Below are positions 8,536 through 17,376 of a stretch of DNA of 64,000 bases, one piece after another. The stretch covers positions 1 through 64,000 of the forward strand of contig NZ_AKJZ01000027.1 in assembly GCF_000282055.1 (NCBI RefSeq), read 5' to 3'. A program made the position numbers and the translations under genes. The first letter of the stretch is position 1. Every line of letters begins with the position of its first letter. This stretch comes from Flavobacterium sp. CF136. GTDB taxonomy: Bacteria; Bacteroidota; Bacteroidia; Flavobacteriales; Flavobacteriaceae. The notes under the pieces were generated by a model. It saw only the letters and a list, made by a program, of their open reading frames with translations, did not search any database and had not been told where the DNA came from.

Positions 8536-9714
8536 ATGAACAAAAGAGTTGTTATCGTTTCTGCCGTTAGAACACCTATCGGAAGTTTCATGGGAGGTTT
8601 ATCTACCGTACCCGCACCAAAATTAGGTGCTGCTGCCATAAAAGGAGCACTTCAAAAAATTAACCTCGATCCTAAATTAGTTGATGAAGTTTTCATGGGC
8701 AATGTAGTGCAGGCAGGAGTTGGTCAGGCACCGGCACGCCAGGCAGCACTTTTTGCCGGATTATCTGAAAACGTTGCATGTACAACCGTAAACAAAGTCT
8801 GCGCTTCCGGGATGAAAGCTGTAATGTTCGCTGCTCAGGCTATTGCCTGCGGAGATGCAGAAATTGTAGTTGCCGGAGGAATGGAAAACATGAGCCTTAT
8901 TCCGCATTACGTACAAATGCGTAACGGAAACAAATTTGGTCCTGCAACAATGTTGGACGGAATGCAAAAAGATGGTTTAACAGATGCTTACGATAACAAC
9001 GCAATGGGAGTTTGCGCTGATTTATGTGCATCAGAGTATAAAATTACTCGCGAAGAACAGGATAATTTTGCCATTCAATCCTACGAAAGAAGTGCAAAAG
9101 CATGGGATGCCGGAAAATTCGACAACGAAATCATCCCTGTTGAAGTACCACAAAGACGCGGTGAACCAATTATCTTTTCAAAAGATGAGGAATACACAAA
9201 CGTTAAACTGGACAAAATTCCTTCATTAGCTGCCGTCTTCACAAAAGACGGAACTGTTACTGCAGCAAATGCCTCAACTATTAATGATGGAGCTGCAGCT
9301 TTAGTTCTAATGTCAGAAGAAAAAGCAGCCGCACTTGGATTAAAACCTTTAGCCTACATAAAAAGTTATGCTGATGCTGCTCAGGAACCAAAATGGTTTA
9401 CAACGAGCCCGGCAAAAGCATTACCAAAAGCTCTTGATAAGGCAGGAATTGCAATTGGTGATGTTGATTATTTTGAATTCAACGAAGCTTTTGCTGTTGT
9501 TGGATTAGCCAATTCAAAAATCCTTGGGCTTGATAATGATAAAGTAAATGTAAATGGCGGAGCAGTTTCATTAGGACATCCACTTGGTTGTTCGGGAGCG
9601 AGAATTATCGTAACTTTATTAAATGTCTTAGAACAAAACAATGCTAAAACCGGTGCTGCAGCAATTTGCAACGGTGGTGGCGGTGCTTCGGCAATTGTTA
9701 TCGAAAGAGCTTAA
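8536..9714 (+). CDS. Acetyl-CoA C-acetyltransferase (thiolase)
   Basis: This 392-residue protein has the complete thiolase catalytic set: nucleophile Cys89 in VNKVCASGMKAV, the NEAFA motif, His in GGAVSLGHPLGCSGAR, and the second Cys in CNGGGGAS near the C-terminus. Length and motifs fit biosynthetic or degradative acetyl-CoA acetyltransferases, which interconvert two acetyl-CoA and acetoacetyl-CoA. No other fatty acid or ketone-body genes are nearby, so the direction of the reaction cannot be read from context. It sits just past the tRNA operon on the opposite strand. Confidence 0.92.
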   Translation: MNKRVVIVSAVRTPIGSFMGGLSTVPAPKLGAAAIKGALQKINLDPKLVDEVFMGNVVQAGVGQAPARQAALFAGLSENVACTTVNKVCASGMKAVMFAAQAIACGDAEIVVAGGMENMSLIPHYVQMRNGNKFGPATMLDGMQKDGLTDAYDNNAMGVCADLCASEYKITREEQDNFAIQSYERSAKAWDAGKFDNEIIPVEVPQRRGEPIIFSKDEEYTNVKLDKIPSLAAVFTKDGTVTAANASTINDGAAALVLMSEEKAAALGLKPLAYIKSYADAAQEPKWFTTSPAKALPKALDKAGIAIGDVDYFEFNEAFAVVGLANSKILGLDNDKVNVNGGAVSLGHPLGCSGARIIVTLLNVLEQNNAKTGAAAICNGGGGASAIVIERA

Positions 9715-9781
9715 AAATATTACATTAGGAGTTATTTCATTTGTAAATAACTCCTAATTTTAAACTTATAAATTACCCTAA

Positions 9782-10543
9782 ATGTTCGGAATTTGCAATC
9801 TTGCCATAGTACCCGTTCGATCTGAACCGAGTGACAGAAGTGAAATCGTTACACAGCTTTTGTTTGGCGAGCACATCGAGATATTAGAACGCCAAAATCA
9901 ATGGTCCCGAATAAAAATTCAATTTGATGATTACGAAGGTTGGGTAGATTCAAAACAATACCAGGAAATTTCAGAAGCAAATTTCAATCAGTTAAGCAAT
10001 GAAGCTATTATTTTAAATGCCGATCTGATTGATTATATCACGTCTCCAGACAATTTATTGCTGCCGATTCCTCTTGGAGCTTCTTTATCATTTTTAAATA
10101 ATAACGAAATAAACATTTCAAACTTTGATTTCGAAGGAACAAGAACCAGCGGTATAAAACCTAAAAGCGCTTTAATAAATACAGCTTTTATGTATTTGAA
10201 CGCTCCCTATCTTTGGGGCGGAAAAACGCCTTTTGGAATCGATTGTTCCGGTTTTACACAAATGGTTTATAAATTAAATGGTTACAAAATACATCGCGAT
10301 GCATCGCAACAAGCTCATGAAGGAGAGCCTTTGAGTTTTATAGAAGAAAGCGAAGCAGGAGATTTGGCTTTTTTTGATAATGAAGAAGGAAACATCATTC
10401 ACGTAGGTATAATTATGGACAACAATTACATCATTCACGCCAGTGGAAAAGTCCGTATTGACCGTCTGGACCATTTAGGAATTTACAATCCTGAATTGAA
10501 CAAGCACACACATAAACTACGTGTAATTAAGAAGATTATATAA
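9782..10543 (+). CDS. SH3-domain NlpC/P60 cell-wall peptidase
   Basis: The 253-residue protein starts with a bacterial SH3-like region (about 1-80, with the GWVDSKQYQE type end) and ends with an NlpC/P60 domain. The catalytic Cys is in PFGIDCSGFTQ near residue 156 and the His in IIHVGIIM. Such proteins cleave the gamma-D-Glu-diaminopimelate bond of peptidoglycan stem peptides, as in dipeptidyl-peptidase VI. No signal peptide is visible, which fits the cytoplasmic peptide-recycling type. The gene stands 67 bp after the thiolase gene and could be cotranscribed. Confidence 0.88.
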   Translation: MFGICNLAIVPVRSEPSDRSEIVTQLLFGEHIEILERQNQWSRIKIQFDDYEGWVDSKQYQEISEANFNQLSNEAIILNADLIDYITSPDNLLLPIPLGASLSFLNNNEINISNFDFEGTRTSGIKPKSALINTAFMYLNAPYLWGGKTPFGIDCSGFTQMVYKLNGYKIHRDASQQAHEGEPLSFIEESEAGDLAFFDNEEGNIIHVGIIMDNNYIIHASGKVRIDRLDHLGIYNPELNKHTHKLRVIKKII

Positions 10544-10545
10544 AG

Positions 10546-10612
10546 TAACACAAATTTCACAGATTAGCACAAATTAAAAATCTATTTAATCCATTAATCT
10601 GTGGCTAAAAAA
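10546..10612. repeat. Intergenic inverted repeat (TTTCACAGATTA type)
   Basis: ACAGATTAGCACA and a matching AATCTGTGGC arm face each other across an AT-rich loop. It belongs to the family of short flavobacterial-looking intergenic dyads that recur in this window at 10990, 11785, 12870, 17860 and 39523. I see no coding content. Confidence 0.4.
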
Positions 10613-10687
10613 TGACTTTCATCGGTAAACCAAATTCAGATGCAGATTACACAACTCATTTAAAAAAAAAATTAAAACTTTATAATC

Positions 10688-10966
10688 ATGATATCCATTA
10701 CCGCTATTATCAAAAGTAAACAGGAAAATATAGAACAAGTTCGAAACATGGTACATCATTTGGTTACCGAAACCAGAAAAGAAGATGCCTGTATACGTTA
10801 TGACCTTCATACAGCAGAAAATGTATTCATCATTTGGGAAGAATGGAAAGATCAGGCCGGTCTTGATATACACAATAATCAATCGTACTTACAGGATTTT
10901 ATTACTAAAAGTGAAACTTTAACCGCCTCTCCTATTCAGGTTTATAAAACGATTCAGTCATTGTAA
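10688..10966 (+). CDS. Antibiotic biosynthesis monooxygenase (ABM) domain protein
   Basis: The 92-residue protein is a single ABM-type dimeric alpha-beta barrel (MISITAIIKSKQENIEQV, then ACIRYDLHTAENVFIIWEEWKDQAGL). The family includes YgiN-like quinol monooxygenases and heme-degrading relatives. The EEWKD segment after the third strand is characteristic. Members often act on quinones or other aromatic compounds without a cofactor, but the substrate cannot be told here. The gene stands alone between two repeat-rich gaps. Confidence 0.8.
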   Translation: MISITAIIKSKQENIEQVRNMVHHLVTETRKEDACIRYDLHTAENVFIIWEEWKDQAGLDIHNNQSYLQDFITKSETLTASPIQVYKTIQSL

Positions 10967-10984
10967 GGACATTTTTTCACCCCG

Positions 10985-11050
10985 AACGATAGTGAACTGG
11001 CAGCAATTTCACGAATAAAAAATCAGTGCAAATTAGTGTAATTCGTGGCG
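10985..11050. repeat. Intergenic dyad (TTTCACGAAT / AATTCGTGGC)
   Basis: ATTTCACGAATAAA and TAATTCGTGGCGAA form the arms of an imperfect inverted repeat between two convergent genes. The same arm sequence recurs at 12875-13010 and near 17920-17990. Confidence 0.45.
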
Positions 11051-11063
11051 AACTTTTTTTAAA

Positions 11064-11771
11064 TCATTTAATCCCGCCAAAAGCACCAAAACACATGTTT
11101 TTGTGTAAAATCTCGACACTTAAAAAACCAACTTTTTTCATTAAATCCAATTGATAATTCATTGATCTGGGTGAATCTTCTTTTTCAATATAGTCCAAAA
11201 CTTTTTGACGATATTCCGCACCGCCAATTCCTTCTAAATATTCCCCATAACGCTGCCAGGTATATTCGTTTAATAATTCCGTATCCTGCGTAATCAAGTC
11301 CGAAACCATGAAGCAACCGCCCGGTTTTAATAATTTAAATATTTTAGCAAAAGTCGTTTCCCAATCTTCATCATCCCTTAAATGATGTAAAACGGCTCCG
11401 GCCAAAATAATATCAAAGTGATTTTCCGGCAAATCAACTTCACGAATATCACCTTGCTTGACTTCTACTTTTCCGTTTGTTTCTTTTGATACCCTTTCAA
11501 AAGCCCTTTCCAACATCGGTAAACTCAAATCGACCAAAGTGCAATTTAAATTTGGCAACTTAGACAACATTTTCAAAGCGTAATTTCCGGCACCACAGCC
11601 AATATCCAAAACATTTACAGCATTTGGAACAATTCGTTTAGAAGCTTCCGTAATTAATTCCAAAGAAATGGTAGCATCTATTGTTGCAACTTGCCCGGTT
11701 TCTAAATTTGAAAATCGTTCAACATCATTGTCAAAACGTTCCCTGATTTCTTTTGTAGTTGATTTTTTCAT
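11064..11771 (-). CDS. Class I SAM-dependent methyltransferase
   Basis: The 235-residue protein has a Rossmann methyltransferase core: motif I VLDIGCGAGNYAL, the acidic end of strand 2 (CTLVDLS), KQGDIREVDLP, and DIILAGAVLHHLRDDEDW as motif IV. A C-terminal cap region ends in MCFGAFGGIK. The substrate is unknown. It is divergently transcribed from the LysR regulator at 11978, separated by a large hairpin, so that regulator could control it. Confidence 0.85.
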   Translation of the reverse strand: MKKSTTKEIRERFDNDVERFSNLETGQVATIDATISLELITEASKRIVPNAVNVLDIGCGAGNYALKMLSKLPNLNCTLVDLSLPMLERAFERVSKETNGKVEVKQGDIREVDLPENHFDIILAGAVLHHLRDDEDWETTFAKIFKLLKPGGCFMVSDLITQDTELLNEYTWQRYGEYLEGIGGAEYRQKVLDYIEKEDSPRSMNYQLDLMKKVGFLSVEILHKNMCFGAFGGIK

Positions 11772-11784
11772 AGTTTTTTTTGTT

Positions 11785-11896
11785 TTTCACGCAGATTTAG
11801 CAGATAAGGCAGATTATCTATGCTGGAAATAAAATCAGTATAATCTTTTTAATCTGTGATAAAAAAATCTGCCTTATCTGCTAAATCTGCGTGAAA
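11785..11896. repeat. 31-bp perfect inverted repeat between divergent genes
   Basis: Positions 11785-11815 and 11866-11896 are perfect reverse complements (31 of 31) around a 50-bp centre. The arms contain TTTCACGCAGATTTAGCAGA. A shorter relative with TTTCACGCAGATTT arms lies at 39523-39605 and a single arm at 18009-18024. The element sits between the methyltransferase and LysR promoters. Confidence 0.75.
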
Positions 11897-11977
11897 CTTT
11901 TTTTTTGTAAAAGTATCTCTTTGATATATACTTCAAAAATACTTATTTTGTCAATTATCAATACTTAACAGGTATTT

Positions 11978-12862
11978 ATGGAATTACGTCACTTAAAATA
12001 TTTTTTGGCTGTGGCCGAAGAATTAAACTTCACTAAAGCTTCTGAAAAACTTTGTATTTCACAGCCACCATTAAGCCGTCAGATCATCGAACTGGAAAAC
12101 GAAATTCAGGCACGTTTGTTCATCAGAAATAATAAAAAAGTAGAACTTACCGAAGCCGGAAAATACTTCGAAAAAGAAGTAAAAGATCTTTTTCAGAACT
12201 TGGAACATATAACTGTCAAAACAAAAAAAATAGCTGAGAATGTTTCCGGTGAATTCAGAATCGCTTACATCAGTTCTATTTATTCCTCCGAAATTTCAGA
12301 ACTTATAAAATATCTTAGAGAGCAATTCCCTTATGTAAATTTCAAGCTTTTTGAAATATCTACAACCAAACAGATTTCGGCTTTAGAACAAGGAAAAATT
12401 GATTTAGGAATTATTCGTTCACCCATAAAATCTCCAAAAATAAAATCTCAATTATGGTTTCGGGACGGTTTTTCGGTAGTCTATAATAAAAGTTTAATTC
12501 AAATTAAATTCGAAGAAGAAATTCCAAATCTAAAAGATGAAATTTTTGTATTTTTTAATAAAGACTATGCTCCGTATTACCATGAAGTTTTGCTGGAACT
12601 TTGTGCTTTCTATGGTTTTATACCAAAAGTCGTTCACGAATCCAATAATATAAATTCGATAGTACAATTGGTAAAAAACGGGTTAGGAATTTCTATTGTT
12701 CCATCGAATATCGCAAAAAACAATCAGGATACTGAAATTGGTTTTATCGAATTAAAAAAAGTAAATTTATTTACTGATGTTTCGTTAATTACTTCAAAAG
12801 AAGATGATTCTGAAATCACAAAATCGGCAGTTGATTTTTTACTGAATTTTTCTAAAAAATAA
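11978..12862 (+). CDS. LysR-family transcriptional regulator
   Basis: The N-terminus MELRHLKYFLAVAEELNFTKASEKLCISQPPLSRQI is a textbook LysR winged helix-turn-helix, followed by the linker helix and a 200-residue effector-binding domain. The 294-residue length is standard. LysR proteins usually regulate a divergent neighbour, here the SAM methyltransferase at 11064-11771. The effector is unknown. Confidence 0.92.
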   Translation: MELRHLKYFLAVAEELNFTKASEKLCISQPPLSRQIIELENEIQARLFIRNNKKVELTEAGKYFEKEVKDLFQNLEHITVKTKKIAENVSGEFRIAYISSIYSSEISELIKYLREQFPYVNFKLFEISTTKQISALEQGKIDLGIIRSPIKSPKIKSQLWFRDGFSVVYNKSLIQIKFEEEIPNLKDEIFVFFNKDYAPYYHEVLLELCAFYGFIPKVVHESNNINSIVQLVKNGLGISIVPSNIAKNNQDTEIGFIELKKVNLFTDVSLITSKEDDSEITKSAVDFLLNFSKK

Positions 12863-12869
12863 AGTTTAC

Positions 12870-13015
12870 TACTAATTTCACGAATTAATCTAAAATGATG
12901 GTAATCCGTAAAAATTAGTAACAAAAAGCATTTAAATTGCAAACTTTAAAACTGAATTTCAAAAAACTAAACGCAAAGCAATTAGTGAAAATTCGTGAAA
13001 TTCGTGGCAAAAAAC
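12870..13015. repeat. Intergenic TTTCACGAATT / AATTCGTGGCAAA repeats
   Basis: AATTTCACGAATTA near 12876 faces GTGAAATTCGTGGCAAA near 12995-13010, with an extra ATTAGTGAAAATTCGTG segment between. The gap between the LysR and DUF2130 genes holds only this repeat material and a short AT-rich leader. Confidence 0.5.
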
Positions 13016-13072
13016 CCTCAACTTTTAAATATCTTAGCATAAAATTACGTTATCTAAATAAAATCAATAAAA

Positions 13073-14350
13073 ATGGCTGAGCAATCTTCAATTCAGTGCC
13101 CAAACTGCGGAACAACTATCGATGTAAATGATATTCTGAAACATCAGTTAGAAGACAGCATCCGTAAAGAATTTCAGCAAAAAGCCAATGCTCAATCCAG
13201 AGAATTAGAGCTTAAAAACGAGCAATTCGAAAAAGCCAAGTTAGAATTTGAAGCCAAAAAGAAACAGGAAAATGAGCTTTTCGCGGAACGTTTGGAGCGT
13301 GAGAAAAAAGTAGCCGAAAAAGAAATTACCGAAAAACTAAAAACCAAACTCGGCGAAGAAAACAAAGATCGTTTGCTTTCGATGGAAAAAGAACTTTCTG
13401 AAAAATCAGAGAAACTTCGCGAACTTAATAAAATGGAGGGCGAAATTGCTAAACTTCAACGTGAAAAACTGGAAATGAAAGAAGCAATCGAAGCCGAAGC
13501 ACAAAAGCAGCTCAACGCCACTTTGGTTTTGGAGCGTGATAAAATCCGTAAACAGGAAGAAGAAAAAAACGAACTAAAAATTAAAGAATACCAAAAACAA
13601 TCTGACGACCAGAAAAAACTGATCGAAGAAATGAAACGCAAGCAGGAACAAGGTTCTATGCAATTACAAGGCGAAGTAATGGAATTGGCTATTGAGGAAT
13701 GGCTGGCAAATAATTTTCCGTTAGACAGCATCGACGAAGTTAAAAAAGGTGCAAACGGAGCAGATTGTCTTCAGATTGTGAATACACGCGAATTGCAAAA
13801 TTGCGGTTCTATTTATTACGAAAGCAAACGTACAAAAGCGTTTCAGCCTGCCTGGATTGAAAAATTCAAAAATGATATCCGAACCAAAAGAGCCAATATT
13901 GGTGTTTTGGTTACCGAAGTTATGCCTGCCGGAATGGACCGAATGGGTATGCGTGATGGAATCTGGATTTGTACTTACGAAGAATTTAAAGGTTTAAGTG
14001 CCGTTTTGCGTCAGTCATTGATTCAGGTAAGTCAGGCCGTTCAGGCACAGGAAAACAAAGGCGATAAAATGTCGATGCTGTATGATTTTCTAACCAGCAA
14101 CGAATTCCGTTTGCAGATTGAAGGAATCGTGGAAGGTTTTACGCAAATGCAAGGTGATCTTGATGCTGAAAAAAGGGCAATGCAGCGTATCTGGAAACAA
14201 CGCGAAAAACAAATCGAAAAAGTAGTTCACAATACTTTAGGGATGTACGGATCTATTCGCGGTATCGCCGGAAATGCTGTGCAGACAGTAAGAGCTTTAG
14301 AGCTTGATTTTATTGAAGATGACAATGAAGACCCTAAAGAGTTAGAATAG
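13073..14350 (+). CDS. DUF2130 coiled-coil protein
   Basis: The 425-residue protein opens with a zinc-ribbon-like CPNCGTTIDV, has a long charged coiled coil (about 25-205), and ends in the conserved DUF2130 domain with QLQGEVMELAIEEWL, ADCLQIVN, YYESKRTKAFQPAWIEKFKNDI and GVLVTEVMP. The last part has the E-x-K pattern of restriction-endonuclease-like folds, so a nuclease role has been suggested for the family; that is not proven. It is monocistronic and followed by a structured element. Confidence 0.8.
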   Translation: MAEQSSIQCPNCGTTIDVNDILKHQLEDSIRKEFQQKANAQSRELELKNEQFEKAKLEFEAKKKQENELFAERLEREKKVAEKEITEKLKTKLGEENKDRLLSMEKELSEKSEKLRELNKMEGEIAKLQREKLEMKEAIEAEAQKQLNATLVLERDKIRKQEEEKNELKIKEYQKQSDDQKKLIEEMKRKQEQGSMQLQGEVMELAIEEWLANNFPLDSIDEVKKGANGADCLQIVNTRELQNCGSIYYESKRTKAFQPAWIEKFKNDIRTKRANIGVLVTEVMPAGMDRMGMRDGIWICTYEEFKGLSAVLRQSLIQVSQAVQAQENKGDKMSMLYDFLTSNEFRLQIEGIVEGFTQMQGDLDAEKRAMQRIWKQREKQIEKVVHNTLGMYGSIRGIAGNAVQTVRALELDFIEDDNEDPKELE

Positions 14351-14365
14351 TTTACTTATAAACAT

Positions 14366-14466
14366 CAGGAGCTTATTCCAGCTGTACACTATATCTTTTA
14401 TGGCGAACCCCGCCATAAAAGGATGCCGTTTCCATCTGGGCTATCACGGCGGTTTCTAATACGTTT
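14366..14466. ncRNA. Candidate structured RNA or palindromic element
   Basis: A 13-bp stem (14393-14405 with 14411-14424, one bulge) around an AACCC loop is framed by GGAGCTTATTCCAGCTGT and TTTCCATCTGGGCT. I remember similar framing sequences recurring in Flavobacterium intergenic regions, possibly the Flavo-1 RNA motif, but I cannot confirm the family or the strand. The rest of 14351-14711 is AT-rich with no gene. Confidence 0.4.
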
Positions 14467-14711
14467 TTAGATAATTTCAGAAGTATTATTTCTAAAGTAA
14501 ATTACCTCATTTTCCATGTAGAATTGTTAAGAAATTTTGATTTTTATTTTTAGCAATAAAACCAAACAATTCATTTTTAGCAATTTACCCTTATTTTTTA
14601 CCAAAAAACTTAACATTGGGACGCTTGTTTTATAATTATCTTTACTTAACTGTGAGTTAACAATTTATTTACATTTATAAAGATAATCATCATCTAAATG
14701 CGCCTATAATT

Positions 14712-15308
14712 ATGGAAAACAAAACCGAAGAAACAAATCCTGAGAAAATTGATTCTCCAAAAACGGAAGCTGTACAACCTGTTACAGAACCAGCAAAAGC
14801 TGAAAATACACCTGTAAAAAAAGCACCTGTCCGTAAAACTACATCAGTCAAAACTCAAGCTGCAAAGCCTGAAACTGCAACTGTAAAACCTTTGGCAACG
14901 ACAACACCAAAACCTGCAGCAATAAGAACCCCTGTGAAAAAAGTAGTAACACCAGTTGCAAAACCAAAGGAAACTACAACAGTTACCGAAACTGCTGTTA
15001 CTGAATCAAATATTAAAGCCAACTACGAAGCTGTTGCAATCGTAGAAAATTCTAAAGATAAATCTAAAAACAAAAAGAAGAAAAAAATGAAAGACAAAGA
15101 CAAGGAAAAAGAAAAAAAGAAACTAGCTAAGAAAAAAGATAAAGATAAAAAGGACAAAAAGAAAGAAAAGGCTAAAAAAGCAAAACTAAAAGCTGCAGCT
15201 AAGAAAAAAGAAAAAGCCAAAAAAGCAAAGGATAAAGCGAAAGCTAAAAAAATAGCAAAAAAGAAAGCTAAGTCTCAAAAAAAGGCAAAAGCGAAAAAGA
15301 AAAAATAA
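14712..15308 (+). CDS. Lys/Ala-rich low-complexity protein
   Basis: I do not recognise a family. The first 110 residues are rich in Thr, Pro, Lys and Ala; the last 90 are almost only Lys and Ala with a few Asp, like eukaryotic histone H1 tails. A nucleic-acid-binding or nucleoid role is possible by analogy with histone-H1-like bacterial proteins, but no domain supports it. No signal peptide is seen. A strong terminator follows, which supports a real transcript. Confidence 0.6.
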   Translation: MENKTEETNPEKIDSPKTEAVQPVTEPAKAENTPVKKAPVRKTTSVKTQAAKPETATVKPLATTTPKPAAIRTPVKKVVTPVAKPKETTTVTETAVTESNIKANYEAVAIVENSKDKSKNKKKKKMKDKDKEKEKKKLAKKKDKDKKDKKKEKAKKAKLKAAAKKKEKAKKAKDKAKAKKIAKKKAKSQKKAKAKKKK

Positions 15309-15313
15309 TATTA

Positions 15314-15349
15314 GAAAGGTTTGACTTTAATAAAGTTGAGCCTTTTTTT
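15314..15349 (+). terminator. Terminator after the Lys-rich gene
   Basis: AGGTTTGACTTT pairs with AAAGTTGAGCCT (imperfect stem, short loop) and is followed by eight T. It lies 6 bp past the stop codon. Confidence 0.75.
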
Positions 15350-15365
15350 TGTTGCCTTCCTACAA

Positions 15366-15450
15366 GTCATTGCGAGGTACAAAGCAAACACATTCAGTAT
15401 CCACAACAGTTGCCAATGTTAGTGAGATTGCTTCGTACCTCGCAAAGACA
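15366..15450. repeat. Intergenic palindrome (TCATTGCGAGGTAC type)
   Basis: TCATTGCGAGGTACAAAGCA and TGCTTCGTACCTCGCAAAGA are near-perfect inverse copies across a 35-bp centre. This is a familiar type of flavobacterial intergenic palindrome. It sits between two convergent transcripts. Confidence 0.65.
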
Positions 15451-15466
15451 AAATCATCATAAAAAC

Positions 15467-16474
15467 TCACCCGCCAATCGTAATCATACTGCGATTGTCA
15501 AAATGCAAAGCAGGATCATCCATTTCAGCAACCGTAACCATTCCGGCCCTTACTTTTTTCTTATTTTTGATGGAAGTATAAATTAATTCGGTAATAGATT
15601 CTCCGTTTCTAAAAGCCGTAAGTAAATCGGTTTCCGAGTTAGAGAAAAGACAATTTTTGATTTTACCGTTTGCTGTCAGACGGATTCTGTTGCAGCCATC
15701 ACAAAACGGATTGGTTATAGAACTTATGATTCCAAAATTACCCTGAAAACCCTTGATTTTATAAGTTCTGGCTGTGAAGTTTTTTTCATCTTCCAGTTTT
15801 TGAATATTGTCTACAGCAAAAGATGCTTCAACCTGCGATAAAATCTCATTTTGCGAGACCATTTTGCTCCTGTCCCACTCGTTTCCTGCAAAAGGCATAA
15901 ATTCTATGAACCGGATGGAAACCGGCAAAAATTCAGTTAATTTAATAAAATCTATGATTTCATTTTCATTGAAGCCTTTCATCAGAACTACATTTACTTT
16001 TACCTGAAAATCATTATTCAAAAGCAAGTGCAGATTATCAATTACCTTTTCAAACTGATTTCTAAGCGTTACGGAATGAAATTTAGAAGAAACTAAAGTA
16101 TCTAAACTTAAATTGATTTTTTTTACTTTAAATTGCTTTAAAACATCTATATGACGGTCTATTAAAATTCCGTTAGTAGTAATAGATAACGAAACTTCTA
16201 AATTTGCCAGTTTTGAAATTATCTCAGGGAAATCTTTTCTTAATAACGGTTCTCCTCCGGTTAATCTAATTTTATCAACACCATTTTCCACAAAAGTTTG
16301 AGCAATGGAAAAAATCTCATCAGCCGTCATTAAACTGGCTTTTGGAGACAATACGATTCCGTCTGCAGGCATGCAATACGTACAACGCAAATTGCATTTC
16401 TCCAGCAGCGAAATACGCAAATAATTGTGTTTTCGCCCAAAATCATCCGTTAAAATGGTTTTAGAGGGTATCAT
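15467..16474 (-). CDS. moaA: GTP 3',8-cyclase MoaA
   Basis: A radical SAM enzyme of 335 residues with the N-terminal cluster Cys27, Cys31 and Cys34 in EKCNLRCTYC, the LTGGEPLLR motif, and the second cluster in NPFCDGCNRIRLTANGKIKNCLF. The C-terminal double glycine (TIGG) needed for activity is present. It performs the first step of molybdenum cofactor synthesis, converting GTP to 3',8-cyclo-GTP for MoaC. The gene is last in the cluster and overlaps the end of moaCB by 14 bp. Confidence 0.95.
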   Translation of the reverse strand: MIPSKTILTDDFGRKHNYLRISLLEKCNLRCTYCMPADGIVLSPKASLMTADEIFSIAQTFVENGVDKIRLTGGEPLLRKDFPEIISKLANLEVSLSITTNGILIDRHIDVLKQFKVKKINLSLDTLVSSKFHSVTLRNQFEKVIDNLHLLLNNDFQVKVNVVLMKGFNENEIIDFIKLTEFLPVSIRFIEFMPFAGNEWDRSKMVSQNEILSQVEASFAVDNIQKLEDEKNFTARTYKIKGFQGNFGIISSITNPFCDGCNRIRLTANGKIKNCLFSNSETDLLTAFRNGESITELIYTSIKNKKKVRAGMVTVAEMDDPALHFDNRSMITIGG

Positions 16475-17375
16475 GATTTTTTCCTTTTAAAATATGAAAA
16501 ACATGCATCACATGTGGAAATACGGCATCCATAGATTCTCTTGCCCCGTTGGTTGAACCCGGCAAAGCCAAAATTAAACTTTTACCCAAAGTTCCCGCAA
16601 CCGTTCGCGATAACATCGCATAAGGCATGCGCTGCTGCCCATAATTGCGAATCGCTTCTTCTATTCCCGGAATTCTGCTTTCCAATAATGGCGACAATGC
16701 TTCCGGTGTTACATCTCTCGGTGATAATCCCGTTCCTCCGGTAAAAATCACTAATTGACATTCTTTTGCAAAAGTTTTAGTCCTGTCCTGAATCATATCA
16801 ATTTCGTCCGGAATGATCTCGTAATGTGTTGTTTCAACACCATAAGAATCAAGTTTTTCAACGATGATTTTTCCGGAACGATCTTGCTTATCTCCCGCAA
16901 AAATTGAATCAGAACAAACAAAAACTGCTGCTTTAATTACGTTTGGAAATTTATTTCTGAAAGATGATTTACCGCCTTCTTTATTAATTAACTTAATGGT
17001 CGAAATTTCTATTTCCTTATCAATTGGTTTCAGCATGTCGTACATTGTCAATGCCACAATCGAAGCGCCATGCATTGCCTCTACCTCTACTCCGGTTTTG
17101 TAAACAGTTTTTACATTGAAGACAATCTGAATCTCCAAACCTTCAATTTTATATTCCACCGAAGTAAATTCAATTGGAATCGGATGACAATCCGGAATCG
17201 ATAAATGGGTATTTTTTACAGCAAACAATCCTGCCGTTTTCGCCATTTCGAGTACATTTCCTTTTGGCACCAGATTATTCACAACGGCATCAATCGTTTC
17301 CTGTTTGCTGACTTTGACAATTGCTGTGGCTGTTGCGACTCTTAATGTGCTTATTTTATGCGTAATATCTACCAT
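16461..17375 (-). CDS. moaCB: Bifunctional MoaC-MogA-type protein (MoaCB)
   Basis: Residues 1-150 match MoaC (MVDITHKISTLRVATA, TAGLFAVKNTHLSIPDCHPI, VEAMHGASIVALTMYDML), the cyclic pyranopterin monophosphate synthase. Residues 155-304 match MogA/MoaB (SDSIFAGDKQDRSG, FTGGTGLSPRDVTPEAL, LPGSTNGARESM), the molybdopterin adenylyltransferase. The fusion joins the second and fourth steps of cofactor synthesis. I chose ATG at 17375, 1 bp after the moaE stop; the longer frame upstream overlaps moaE and lacks family similarity. Confidence 0.92.
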   Translation of the reverse strand: MVDITHKISTLRVATATAIVKVSKQETIDAVVNNLVPKGNVLEMAKTAGLFAVKNTHLSIPDCHPIPIEFTSVEYKIEGLEIQIVFNVKTVYKTGVEVEAMHGASIVALTMYDMLKPIDKEIEISTIKLINKEGGKSSFRNKFPNVIKAAVFVCSDSIFAGDKQDRSGKIIVEKLDSYGVETTHYEIIPDEIDMIQDRTKTFAKECQLVIFTGGTGLSPRDVTPEALSPLLESRIPGIEEAIRNYGQQRMPYAMLSRTVAGTLGKSLILALPGSTNGARESMDAVFPHVMHVFHILKGKNHDTL

Positions 17376-17376
17376 T

